Notes under the pieces: generated by a model | What the model saw: the letters and a program-made list of their open reading frames with translations, nothing else | What the model was told of the DNA's origin: nothing | Databases searched by the model: none | DNA from: Eubacteriales bacterium | GTDB lineage: Bacteria; Bacillota; Clostridia; Oscillospirales; Oscillospiraceae | Length of the DNA stretch: 10,947 nucleotides | NCBI GenBank assembly: GCA_030528965.1 | Contig: JAUMXS010000044.1 | Span: 1-10,947, forward strand | Reading direction: 5' to 3' | Position numbers and translations under genes: made by a program | Shown: positions 1-6,032 of the stretch, piece after piece | Layout of the letters: each line of letters starts with the position of its first letter | Position numbering within the stretch: position 1 is the stretch's first letter

Positions 1-9
1 CCCTCTGTT

Positions 10-1233
10 TTAATCATTTGTTGACCGTGTCATGAGATCGGTCTGCCACTCGCCGGTCTCCAGCGGGCGGAGCATATCTATCCGCTCCCGGCACTCGGCA
101 CGAAGTGTTACATACAGCAGGCCGTCCGCTTCCACGGCAGTATAGCACGGGCTCAGGATCTCTCCCTCCGGTCCGATCTCCCGGATGAGCTGCTCGCGAA
201 GCGACGTTTCCAGTTCCGCCTGCAGGCGTCCGGTATCCGGAGAAACCGTCACCGTATCATACGGCGTCAGTGACTCCCGCAACAGTGAAACCGGCAGCAC
301 AAAAAGCCCCGGCACAGCCAACTGATACTCTTTTTTGATTTTATCACAGTTCGCACCCAAAATTCCACTGCCTGCGTAAAAATTTATACGTCTTCCTCCT
401 ATTTTCAGCGCCCAGCGATTTTTCTCCCTCTCCCCTTCGATCTTTTGCTCTCCGGAAAGCGGCGATACCGCTGTCAGTTCATACCATGTGCGCGCCCAAA
501 CCTCCGCCATGGCGTGTTCCGCCTGCGCCGGCGCAAAGCCATTTGTCGTCATTCCGGACACAAGCGTCTCTCCCCCTAGGACAGTCTGCCCCTGTACTGC
601 GATCGGCTGTCCCCACAGCACCCGCATTTCCGTAATGATACCCGTTTTTTCCGCAACCACATCCGTCGGAGCATTTTCATCGACGATCTCCGGTTTTTGT
701 ATGCGCTCCCGTACGATGACCTCCGCACGGCTGCCCCGTACGTTGACAGTCATCCAGCGCAGTTCCGGCATTTCCGCCAGAACAAGAGATCGAATGCTGT
801 CGCTCGTAAAGTCCGGCCAAAAACTGCCGATACGAACACCTGCCTTGTCCAGTGCAGCAAGGATCTCCGCTTCGGACACCGTCTCCTCGCCGATCACTTC
901 CATATCCCATATGTAAAGAGAAGACCACATGAGCAGGCCCAAACAGGCAACCAGCCCGATCGCCATGACGGCACGACGGCGCAGCCGGGCAAGGGCGCTC
1001 GGCGTACCGCCTGCAAACAACACTTTAACAGAACAGCGACAGATCCGTCCCAGTTCCTGCACGCGGCGCAGATCCCGCGTGCGGATCGTCAGCCGCAAAG
1101 TATAGGCATCCGCGGGCTCCGCATCCCAGAACACGATCTTTGCCTGTGCACAGCGGTTCAAAAGCCCTGTGGGAAACGTGCCGACCGCTTCTATACGTGT
1201 GAAACCGCGAAATCTGTCGGTCATTCGAATCAT
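10..1233 (-). CDS. yqfD: Sporulation protein YqfD
   Basis: Membrane protein of the YqfD family, 407 residues, close to the usual length of about 400. A basic stretch (residues 81-88) precedes one clear membrane segment at about 88-107. A POTRA/FtsQ-like region follows (about 110-175), then the conserved part around 194-229 with a KTG..TE...WGQP pattern and a larger domain outside the membrane. The family is restricted to spore formers; in Bacillus subtilis yqfC and yqfD are expressed in the mother cell under sigma-E and are needed for normal engulfment and sporulation. The ATG overlaps the yqfC stop in an ATGA, so translation is probably coupled; a second in-frame ATG lies three codons later. 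The gene ends nine bases from the left edge, where phoH is the usual next gene. Family assignment is firm; the molecular role is not known. Confidence 0.93.
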   Translation of the reverse strand: MIRMTDRFRGFTRIEAVGTFPTGLLNRCAQAKIVFWDAEPADAYTLRLTIRTRDLRRVQELGRICRCSVKVLFAGGTPSALARLRRRAVMAIGLVACLGLLMWSSLYIWDMEVIGEETVSEAEILAALDKAGVRIGSFWPDFTSDSIRSLVLAEMPELRWMTVNVRGSRAEVIVRERIQKPEIVDENAPTDVVAEKTGIITEMRVLWGQPIAVQGQTVLGGETLVSGMTTNGFAPAQAEHAMAEVWARTWYELTAVSPLSGEQKIEGEREKNRWALKIGGRRINFYAGSGILGANCDKIKKEYQLAVPGLFVLPVSLLRESLTPYDTVTVSPDTGRLQAELETSLREQLIREIGPEGEILSPCYTAVEADGLLYVTLRAECRERIDMLRPLETGEWQTDLMTRSTND

Positions 1234-1517
1234 TTGTTCCGTCCTCCTTGCTCCAGTTCCACGGCGGTGATAGTTCCCGTGATGACAATGCAGTCGGCGT
1301 CCATGGCACGAAGTTCCAGCCCTTCACCCAAAAGCCGGAGGTGCATCCTTCTGCCGCCAATCTCGATTCGTTCCCGTCCGTATTCCAGCAGACCGCGGTG
1401 ATTTTCCACCAACGCCCGGCGGGTGCCGGACAGCGTCAGTCTCGGCGCACCGGCAAATAACTCCGGCGGCAGATCAAAGCGTTCCGCAGTCTCCAGCGCC
1501 AGTCCCTGTTTGCGCAG
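1230..1517 (-). CDS. yqfC: Sporulation protein YqfC (YabP/YqfC family), probable CTG start
   Basis: Small YabP/YqfC-family protein, 95 residues with the start chosen here; the Bacillus protein is of similar size (about 93). The family pattern is clear: a hydrophobic strand before ENHRG (residues 37-41), then alternating short beta strands and a V.TGTI motif near the C-terminus. It sits directly upstream of yqfD with a four-base ATGA overlap, as in spore formers generally. The reading frame stays open far upstream (to 2045), but that part runs antisense through ylbJ and lacks family similarity. The only ribosome binding site is GGGGGAGG at 1526-1533, which is eight bases before a CTG codon (1515-1517); a GTG at 1524-1526 is too close to it. 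An ATG at 1616 would add 33 residues with no resemblance to YqfC. Identity is confident, the start less so. Confidence 0.85.
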   Translation of the reverse strand: MRKQGLALETAERFDLPPELFAGAPRLTLSGTRRALVENHRGLLEYGRERIEIGGRRMHLRLLGEGLELRAMDADCIVITGTITAVELEQGGRNK

Positions 1518-1525
1518 AAATACCA

Positions 1526-1533
1526 CCTCCCCC
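1526..1533 (-). promoter_or_regulatory. Ribosome binding site deciding the yqfC start
   Basis: GGGGGAGG on the minus strand, eight bases before CTG at 1517. It is the only strong Shine-Dalgarno sequence near the N-terminus expected for YqfC, so it favours the rare CTG start over the GTG at 1526 and the ATG at 1616. Confidence 0.6.
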
Positions 1534-1537
1534 AGAG

Positions 1538-1545
1538 ATTTTATG
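1538..1545 (-). promoter_or_regulatory. Possible sigma-E type -10 element before yqfCD
   Basis: The minus strand reads CATAAAAT here, one base off the Bacillus sigma-E -10 consensus (CATACAAT). A -35 element at the expected distance is poor (GCTATTC, 13 bases upstream), and the transcript leader would be very short, starting close to the ribosome binding site. The idea fits the known sigma-E control of yqfCD in Bacillus but is weak on sequence alone. Confidence 0.22.
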
Positions 1546-1614
1546 CACCGCCCGTCAAGAATAGCCCCCCGGCAGCATAGGGTGAAACAGGTTGACCAAG
1601 GATGAGGTGAGCAC

Positions 1615-2586
1615 ATGAAAGCAAAACGTATATCGACACTTTTTTCCGCAGTATTCCTGTTTCTGATCCTTCTGTTCTGTGCACAAAGTGCCCGAGAGGG
1701 AACTGCCGCAGGCATAAACACCTGTGTGCAGATCATCATTCCATCCCTGTTTCCCTTTTTCACAGCCGTCTCCCTGCTGATGCGTCTGGGACTTCCGGAA
1801 GCACTGGGAACACTGACCGCGCCGCTCACGGCACGGCTGTTCGGCGTGTCCGGTGAGTGTTCCGCCGTGTTCCTTCTAGGGCTTTCCGGAGGGTATCCGC
1901 TCGGTGCCGCCGCAGCGGCTGATCTGTTCCAAAGCAGAAAGATCAGCAGGGACGAAGCGGAACGGCTTCTCGCCTTCTGTGACAATTCCGGCCCTGCCTT
2001 CATTGTGGGTGCCGCAGGCGTGGGCATATTCGGCTCTGCCGCCATCGGTTTCCTGCTTTATCTTATCCACAGTATTGCGGCGGCATTCACAGGCTTTCTT
2101 CTCTCTTTTCCCCGGAGAAAAAACACGACGCCCGCAGGACGGAAAAAATTCCATCTGCGGGCGGTAAGTCTGCCGGAAGCGCTGTCCGAAAGCGTTCGCA
2201 TATCGGTCAGATCCATGGCGGCTGTATGCGGTTTTGTCATTTTCTTTTCGGCGTTTCTGGCCGTTCTTGACGAGTTGGGACTGTTCAGTGCGCCCGCCGG
2301 TGCGTTGGCCGTCCGTACCGGAAGAGAACTGAGCTTCACACGGGCATTTCTCACCGGGTTCTGGGAACTGGGAAGCGGCATGGGAAGCATGGCAGGGCTG
2401 GCCCCATCACGCGAAAATCTGGCGCTTGCCGCCGGTCTTCTCGGCTGGGGAGGCATTTCGGTACATTTTCAAGCTCTGGGCATTCTGAGCGGTACGGGTC
2501 TTTCGATGAAACGGCATCTGTTCGGAAAAGTTCTGCACGCCGTCTTTTCCGCTGCTCTGGCATGGGTCTTCTTCGGGCTCTTGTAA
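1615..2586 (+). CDS. ylbJ: Sporulation integral membrane protein YlbJ
   Basis: Polytopic membrane protein of the YlbJ/nucleoside-recognition (Gate) family, 323 residues, shorter than the roughly 400 of B. subtilis YlbJ. Visible hallmarks are IIPSLFPFF (40-49), the glycine-rich LSGGYPLGA segment (90-98), the CDNSGPAF motif (122-129), WELGSG (250-255) and GWGGISVHFQ (277-286). Hydrophobic segments fall at about 8-24, 38-57, 82-103, 127-164, 200-218, 267-290 and 306-323. YlbJ is a sporulation protein made in the mother cell under sigma-E in Bacillus and needed for mature spores; its substrate is unknown. The ATG is preceded by GATGAGGTGAG, a good ribosome binding site. The gene is divergent from yqfCD, with 97 bases between the chosen starts. 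It converges on the CHR genes with only nine bases between stop codons and no terminator that I can see. Confidence 0.9.
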   Translation: MKAKRISTLFSAVFLFLILLFCAQSAREGTAAGINTCVQIIIPSLFPFFTAVSLLMRLGLPEALGTLTAPLTARLFGVSGECSAVFLLGLSGGYPLGAAAAADLFQSRKISRDEAERLLAFCDNSGPAFIVGAAGVGIFGSAAIGFLLYLIHSIAAAFTGFLLSFPRRKNTTPAGRKKFHLRAVSLPEALSESVRISVRSMAAVCGFVIFFSAFLAVLDELGLFSAPAGALAVRTGRELSFTRAFLTGFWELGSGMGSMAGLAPSRENLALAAGLLGWGGISVHFQALGILSGTGLSMKRHLFGKVLHAVFSAALAWVFFGLL

Positions 2587-2595
2587 CCGTTTCTT

Positions 2596-3171
2596 TCAGA
2601 ACTTCAGAATGATGCCCACAACGGCAGATGCTCCCAAAAAGACGATCGGATGCAGTTTTTTCGTTTTCGTCACGCGGTTCGTAAGGCCCCAGATAAGCGC
2701 TGCCAGCACAACAGCTTCCCAGCGCAGGGCGTCCGTCAGTTTCGAGGTTTCAGCATACAGGGGCAGGTTCATAAGAGCGATCACGGCCACCGAAAGGCCC
2801 GCCGCCGTAATCAGGCCCATGGACGCAGGACGCAGGCCGTAAAAGGCGTTTTCGACCAGACGGCTGTGACGGAACTTATTCAGGAAAGCGGCCACGAGCA
2901 GAATGATGCAGAACGAAGGGGTAACAAGGCCCAGGCATGCCGTCAGGACGCCGGGGATCCCGCCGCAGATATAGCCGGTATAGGTGGCCATATTGATACC
3001 GATGGGACCGGGGGTGGATTCCGCAATCGCCAGCAGGTCGGCTACATTTTCAGCGGTAAACCAGCCGGTTCTTTCGCCCATCTCATAGAGAAACGGAAGC
3101 GTGGCCAATCCGCCGCCGACGGAAAACAGACCGGTTTTGAAAAATTCCCAAAAAAGCTGTAAATAGATCAT
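2596..3171 (-). CDS. CHR-family (chromate) transporter subunit, second of a pair
   Basis: Single-domain CHR protein, 191 residues, the usual size of the short form. It begins with a membrane segment carrying FKTGLFSVGGG (11-21), followed by the family pattern LATLPFL and ERTGWFT (33-39), ESTPGPIGINMATYTGY (51-67) and CLGLVTPSF (79-87); three or so hydrophobic segments follow. In the CHR superfamily such half-size proteins are encoded in adjacent pairs and function together, as shown for the Bacillus pair that expels chromate. Its ATG overlaps the upstream subunit's stop in an ATGA, implying coupled translation and equal dosage. Chromate efflux is the family function; the natural substrate in an anaerobe could be another oxyanion. 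Confidence in the family is high, in the substrate low. Confidence 0.88.
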   Translation of the reverse strand: MIYLQLFWEFFKTGLFSVGGGLATLPFLYEMGERTGWFTAENVADLLAIAESTPGPIGINMATYTGYICGGIPGVLTACLGLVTPSFCIILLVAAFLNKFRHSRLVENAFYGLRPASMGLITAAGLSVAVIALMNLPLYAETSKLTDALRWEAVVLAALIWGLTNRVTKTKKLHPIVFLGASAVVGIILKF

Positions 3172-3710
3172 TTCTTTCGGGCCTCCAACTCACGAATCAG
3201 CAGTCCGGCTGCGCCTGCCGCCAGCACAAAGACCGCAGGGCTCAGGTCAAGAAGCATGGTCCCCGCCAGTGTCAGGGCGAAAATCAAACAGCCCCAATGA
3301 TCCTTTACGGCACCTTTCCAAAGCTTCTGCACGGCGTTGGCGATCAAAACGCAGACACAGACACGGATCCCGGCAAACGCATGGGAAACGGCTTCGATCT
3401 GCATAAAGCTCTGGAGCACAGCCGCGATGACCGTGATGATCACCATAGACGGGAAAATCACGCCCAGCGTAGCTGCAAGAGCCCCTGCGGTTCCACGGCA
3501 TTTCTTTCCGGTGAAGGTCGCTACATTCACAGCGATGATACCGGGTGTACACTGTCCAACGGCGAACCAGTCCACAAGTTCTTCTTCCGTTGCCCAGCCC
3601 CGGTGTTCGACCACCTCACGCTGAAGCATCGGAAGCATGGCATATCCACCGCCGAAGGTCAATCCTCCGATCCGGGCAAAGGTCAGGAAAAGGTCCAACA
3701 GTTCCCTCAA
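3168..3710 (-). CDS. CHR-family (chromate) transporter subunit, first of a pair, TTG start
   Basis: Single-domain CHR protein, 180 residues from the chosen start. The family signature is nearly canonical: FARIGGLTFGGGYAMLPML (11-29), REVVEHRGW (31-39), TPGIIAVNVATFTGKK (55-70) and TLGVIFPS (81-88), then further hydrophobic segments and a basic C-terminus. The start is TTG at 3710, six bases after GGGAGGG. The frame continues upstream through ATG codons at 3767 and 3878, but those residues do not look like the CHR N-terminus, have no good ribosome binding site and partly overlap the divergent rlmCD. It overlaps its partner gene by four bases, so the two form a bicistronic unit for a heteromeric transporter of the inner membrane. 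I see no convincing promoter between 3711 and 3831 for this strand. Confidence 0.87.
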   Translation of the reverse strand: MRELLDLFLTFARIGGLTFGGGYAMLPMLQREVVEHRGWATEEELVDWFAVGQCTPGIIAVNVATFTGKKCRGTAGALAATLGVIFPSMVIITVIAAVLQSFMQIEAVSHAFAGIRVCVCVLIANAVQKLWKGAVKDHWGCLIFALTLAGTMLLDLSPAVFVLAAGAAGLLIRELEARKK

Positions 3711-3716
3711 AATGAT

Positions 3717-3723
3717 CCCTCCC
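3717..3723 (-). promoter_or_regulatory. Ribosome binding site deciding the CHR operon start
   Basis: GGGAGGG on the minus strand, six bases before the TTG at 3710. It supports a start at the point where CHR-family similarity begins rather than at the upstream ATG codons. Confidence 0.65.
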
Positions 3724-3784
3724 AAAACAAATGAACAATTCGGCATCCAGTTTATCACATCTTTCATGAAAACGGAATCACCGG

Positions 3785-3814
3785 TTGTAAAACCTTTTCC
3801 GATTGTGGTACAAT
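3785..3814 (+). promoter_or_regulatory. Sigma-A type promoter of rlmCD
   Basis: TTGTAA (3785-3790) and TACAAT (3809-3814) are separated by 18 bases, four of six and five of six matches to the housekeeping -35 and -10 elements. Transcription would start near 3821, leaving a leader of only about ten bases that begins with the GGTGAG ribosome binding site (3821-3826). The promoter lies inside an imperfect inverted repeat (3747-3847). Confidence 0.6.
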
Positions 3815-3831
3815 AAATTTGGTGAGATGTA

Positions 3832-5202
3832 ATGAAAGATGAACTGGTAAAAAACCAGATATACACCGCTGAGATCACCAGCTACACCTCCGAAGGGGCC
3901 GGTGTATGCCGCGTTCGGGGCCGAGCCGTATTCGTTCCCGGCACCCTGCAGGGTGAGATCTGGGAAATAAAGCTCGTCAAAGTCGGAAAAACCGCTGTCT
4001 GGGCACGCGGTGAACGCTGCCTGCAGGCATCGGAGCAGCGCAGAGAACCCGTCTGTCCCCTGTTTAAAAGCTGCGGCGGCTGTGCTCTTCAGCACATGAG
4101 CTATGAAGAAGAGCTGCATTTTAAGCAGGAACGCGTACGCGAGACCCTTCTGCGCATTGGCGGCGCAGAACCTGTGATGGATCATATCCGGGCCGCCAAT
4201 CTGAGCCGGCCCTGGCGATATAAGGTCATTTTTGCTGTCGGCGAACGGGACGGAGAACCCGTAACGGGCTATTATCGCCCGCGAAGCCACGAGATCGTTC
4301 CGGTGGAAAACTGCCCTGCCGTTCCATTGGCTGCCAACCGTGCGGCCGCAGCCGTACGGCGCTGGATGTGCGCGCTGGAGATCCCCGCCTACAACGAGGC
4401 TCTGGGACAGGATGGCATCCGTCATCTTCTGGTGCGCGTTTCCGCATCCAGCGGGAAATCCATGGTCTGTCTGGCCTCTTCCCGGGAGCTTTCGGGTCAT
4501 GAGATCCGGGCACTTACGGAAAAACTGCGCTTTGCCTGTCCGGAGATGACGTCTCTTGCGCTCTGTCTCAACCGTACACGGGGCAACACGGTGCTTGCCG
4601 GGGAATTTCGCACGCTTTGGGGAAACGACACACTCGAGGACATGCTCTGCGGCCTTCGGTTCGCCCTGTCCCCCGCGTCGTTCTTCCAGGTGAATCCGCC
4701 GCAGGCAGAACAGCTCTATGATCTCGCTCTTTCGCTGGCTGCACCGAAAGCCGACGAAACAGTTCTGGATTTGTACTGCGGGGCCGGTACCATAAGTCTC
4801 TGTCTGGCGCAGCGTGCCGGACAGGTGATCGGCGTAGAGGTCATTGATGCCGCCGTGGAAAACGCCAAGCGTAGCGCCCAGGAAAACAACGTATTGAATG
4901 CAGAATTCCTCTGCGCGGACGCGGAAAAGGCAGTGGAGATCTTCTGTCAGAGAGGCCTGCATCCGCAGCTTGTGATCGTGGATCCCCCGCGGAAAGGTCT
5001 TGCCGAGGGCGTGATCTCCTGCATTGCCGAGCTTGCGCCGGAACGGGTGGTCTATGTTTCCTGCGATCCGGGCACGCTTGCCCGGGATCTGCGGCGCTTT
5101 GCCGACGCAGGTTATGAAGCCGTGCGCGGCTGTACCGTCGATATGTTCCCCCGCACCTCACATGTCGAGACGGTGGTTTTGTTGTCAAAGGCTGATAAAT
5201 AA
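3832..5202 (+). CDS. rlmCD: 23S rRNA (uracil-C5)-methyltransferase, RlmCD/RumA family
   Basis: SAM-dependent RNA methyltransferase of the TrmA/RumA family, 456 residues, full length. Domains in order: an N-terminal TRAM domain (about 1-62) for RNA binding; an iron-sulfur site with Cys75, Cys81, Cys84 and Cys161 (C-x5-CGGC-x76-C), as in RumA; and a Rossmann methyltransferase domain with the SAM motif LDLYCGAGT (312-320), IVDPPRKG (382-389), the catalytic nucleophile Cys411 in VSCDPGT, and Glu446 in SHVE as the likely base, spaced 35 residues from the nucleophile as in RumA. In low-GC Gram-positives one enzyme methylates both U747 and U1939 of 23S rRNA; E. coli divides this between RlmC and RlmD. 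Which uridines are used here cannot be read from sequence. The ATG follows GGTGAG by five bases. The 33-base gap to the next gene has no terminator. Confidence 0.93.
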   Translation: MKDELVKNQIYTAEITSYTSEGAGVCRVRGRAVFVPGTLQGEIWEIKLVKVGKTAVWARGERCLQASEQRREPVCPLFKSCGGCALQHMSYEEELHFKQERVRETLLRIGGAEPVMDHIRAANLSRPWRYKVIFAVGERDGEPVTGYYRPRSHEIVPVENCPAVPLAANRAAAAVRRWMCALEIPAYNEALGQDGIRHLLVRVSASSGKSMVCLASSRELSGHEIRALTEKLRFACPEMTSLALCLNRTRGNTVLAGEFRTLWGNDTLEDMLCGLRFALSPASFFQVNPPQAEQLYDLALSLAAPKADETVLDLYCGAGTISLCLAQRAGQVIGVEVIDAAVENAKRSAQENNVLNAEFLCADAEKAVEIFCQRGLHPQLVIVDPPRKGLAEGVISCIAELAPERVVYVSCDPGTLARDLRRFADAGYEAVRGCTVDMFPRTSHVETVVLLSKADK

Positions 5203-5235
5203 GTTTCTAAATAAATATAACTCGGAGGGATAATT

Positions 5236-5826
5236 GTGGAACGGTTTGTAAAAAAGCTTTATACTCGGCTTGAGGGTAAGCCGGAGCTCCAGGCTAAGCT
5301 GACAGGTATCGTTGATGCAGCAATTCAGGAGATGGAAGACAACGGCTTTTACTCCGACCTGTCGGGAAAACTCCTTGCAAAGATCAATTCCGAAGATCCG
5401 GCCGAAAGCATCGCGGCCAAAACCGCTGCTGCCAAACAGATCGCTATGAAGCACTGCATTCGCGCCTCCAAGCCTCTGACACTGGCAAACGACGAGACTG
5501 CTCACATAATCGAAGTTCAGTTTGATCCTCGATTCTTAAACTCTGTTACCCTGTGCATACAAGGCGGACTGGAAGGGCTCATTTTCTCCCGCTTATATAA
5601 GAAATGCACGGATCAGATCATGTATTGCTACATACTGACCGATCTCAACAGCGAAGACTTCCCCGCTTTTCGGGATAAACTGCTCGAACTTGACAGTATG
5701 TATGATCATTTCCGGATAGACTTTCTGTCGACCGAAAATTTCGCTATCTCGTCCTCCCCAACAGAATCATTCAAAAAGAATGCCGGAAAAAAACAAAGCT
5801 TTTGGAGCAAATTATTCGGCAGATAA
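5236..5826 (+). CDS. Uncharacterised cytoplasmic protein with basic amphipathic C-terminal tail
   Basis: I do not recognise this 196-residue protein. The GTG start is supported by CGGAGGGA five bases upstream. There is no signal peptide or membrane segment. The N-terminal third (1-75) is charged and probably helical, with an alanine-rich run around 59-70. The centre (about 86-165) has the alternating hydrophobic pattern of a mixed alpha/beta domain, including strands near 89-96, 103-109 and 128-135. After a Ser/Thr-rich linker (171-178) the protein ends in a lysine-rich segment and FWSKLFGR, which could be a short amphipathic membrane- or partner-binding tail. It lies 33 bases after rlmCD without a terminator between them, so co-transcription is likely, and it ends before a strong terminator. 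Its codon use looks more AT-rich than that of rlmCD. The coding call is good; function is unknown. Confidence 0.75.
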   Translation: MERFVKKLYTRLEGKPELQAKLTGIVDAAIQEMEDNGFYSDLSGKLLAKINSEDPAESIAAKTAAAKQIAMKHCIRASKPLTLANDETAHIIEVQFDPRFLNSVTLCIQGGLEGLIFSRLYKKCTDQIMYCYILTDLNSEDFPAFRDKLLELDSMYDHFRIDFLSTENFAISSSPTESFKKNAGKKQSFWSKLFGR

Positions 5827-5913
5827 TACCAGGACGGGCTTTCAATACACTGCAGGCGAATTGGCCAAAAAACCGCTCGGCGCATCATATCGTCCAAGCC
5901 TTTCTATAAAAAG

Positions 5914-5953
5914 AATAACGGGTATTCGGCATTAGAGCCGAATACCCGTTATT
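5914..5953. terminator. Bidirectional rho-independent terminator
   Basis: A perfect 17-base inverted repeat, AATAACGGGTATTCGGC (5914-5930) and its complement (5937-5953), encloses a six-base loop. The plus strand continues with a T-rich tail (TTTCATTT); the minus strand continues with CTTTTTATAG. It can therefore end the rlmCD/unknown-gene transcript from the left and the opp transcript from the right. Confidence 0.93.
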
Positions 5954-5960
5954 TTTCATT

Positions 5961-6006
5961 TCAGCTCACGGAACCGGTGAAGCTGATGTTTAAATCAATT
6001 CACCGG
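5961..6006. repeat. Overlapping small inverted repeats after oppA
   Basis: CCGGTGAA (5974-5981) pairs with TTCACCGG (5999-6006) across 17 bases. An alternative pairing joins TCAGCT (5961-5966) to AGCTGA (5981-5986). The two share bases around 5974-5981, so they are largely exclusive. Neither has a T-run, so this is not a terminator by itself; it may be a secondary structure in the 3' untranslated part of the opp mRNA. Confidence 0.4.
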
Positions 6007-6032
6007 AATCCGCGAAGCATAAAGGAGATCGC

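Larger units (their letters stand above)
5827..6032. other. Gene-free convergent intergenic region
   Basis: No supported gene. The first 87 bases (5827-5913) show nothing recognisable. They are followed by the bidirectional terminator (5914-5953) and a cluster of smaller inverted repeats (5961-6006). The last 26 bases lead into the oppA stop codon. Confidence 0.7.

Noticed and set aside
697..1401. Plus-strand open frames over yqfD and yqfC
   Set aside because: Antisense shadows of yqfC and yqfD with His/Arg-rich composition and no ribosome binding site.
1559..1583. Sigma-E-like boxes for ylbJ (GAATAGC and CATAGGGT on the plus strand)
   Set aside because: The spacer is only ten bases and both boxes match poorly.
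1518..2045. Upstream extension of yqfC on the minus strand (up to 271 residues in total)
   Set aside because: The added part is antisense to ylbJ, does not resemble YqfC, and the ribosome binding site lies downstream of it.
2587..2624. CCGTT...AACGG inverted repeat between ylbJ and the CHR genes
   Set aside because: Only five pairs with a 28-base loop, inside the coding end of the CHR gene and without a T-run; not a credible terminator.
3711..3878. Upstream extension of the first CHR subunit to an ATG at 3767 or 3878
   Set aside because: CHR similarity begins at the TTG, which has the better ribosome binding site; the extension overlaps the rlmCD start and promoter.
3778..4962. A 394-codon open frame on the minus strand across rlmCD
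   Set aside because: Antisense to a well-supported enzyme gene, with low-complexity His/Gly/Arg-rich composition and no family features.
5706..5897. Short minus-strand open frame over the end of the unknown gene
   Set aside because: It overlaps the better-supported plus-strand gene and lies directly after the terminator on that strand, with no recognisable ribosome binding site.
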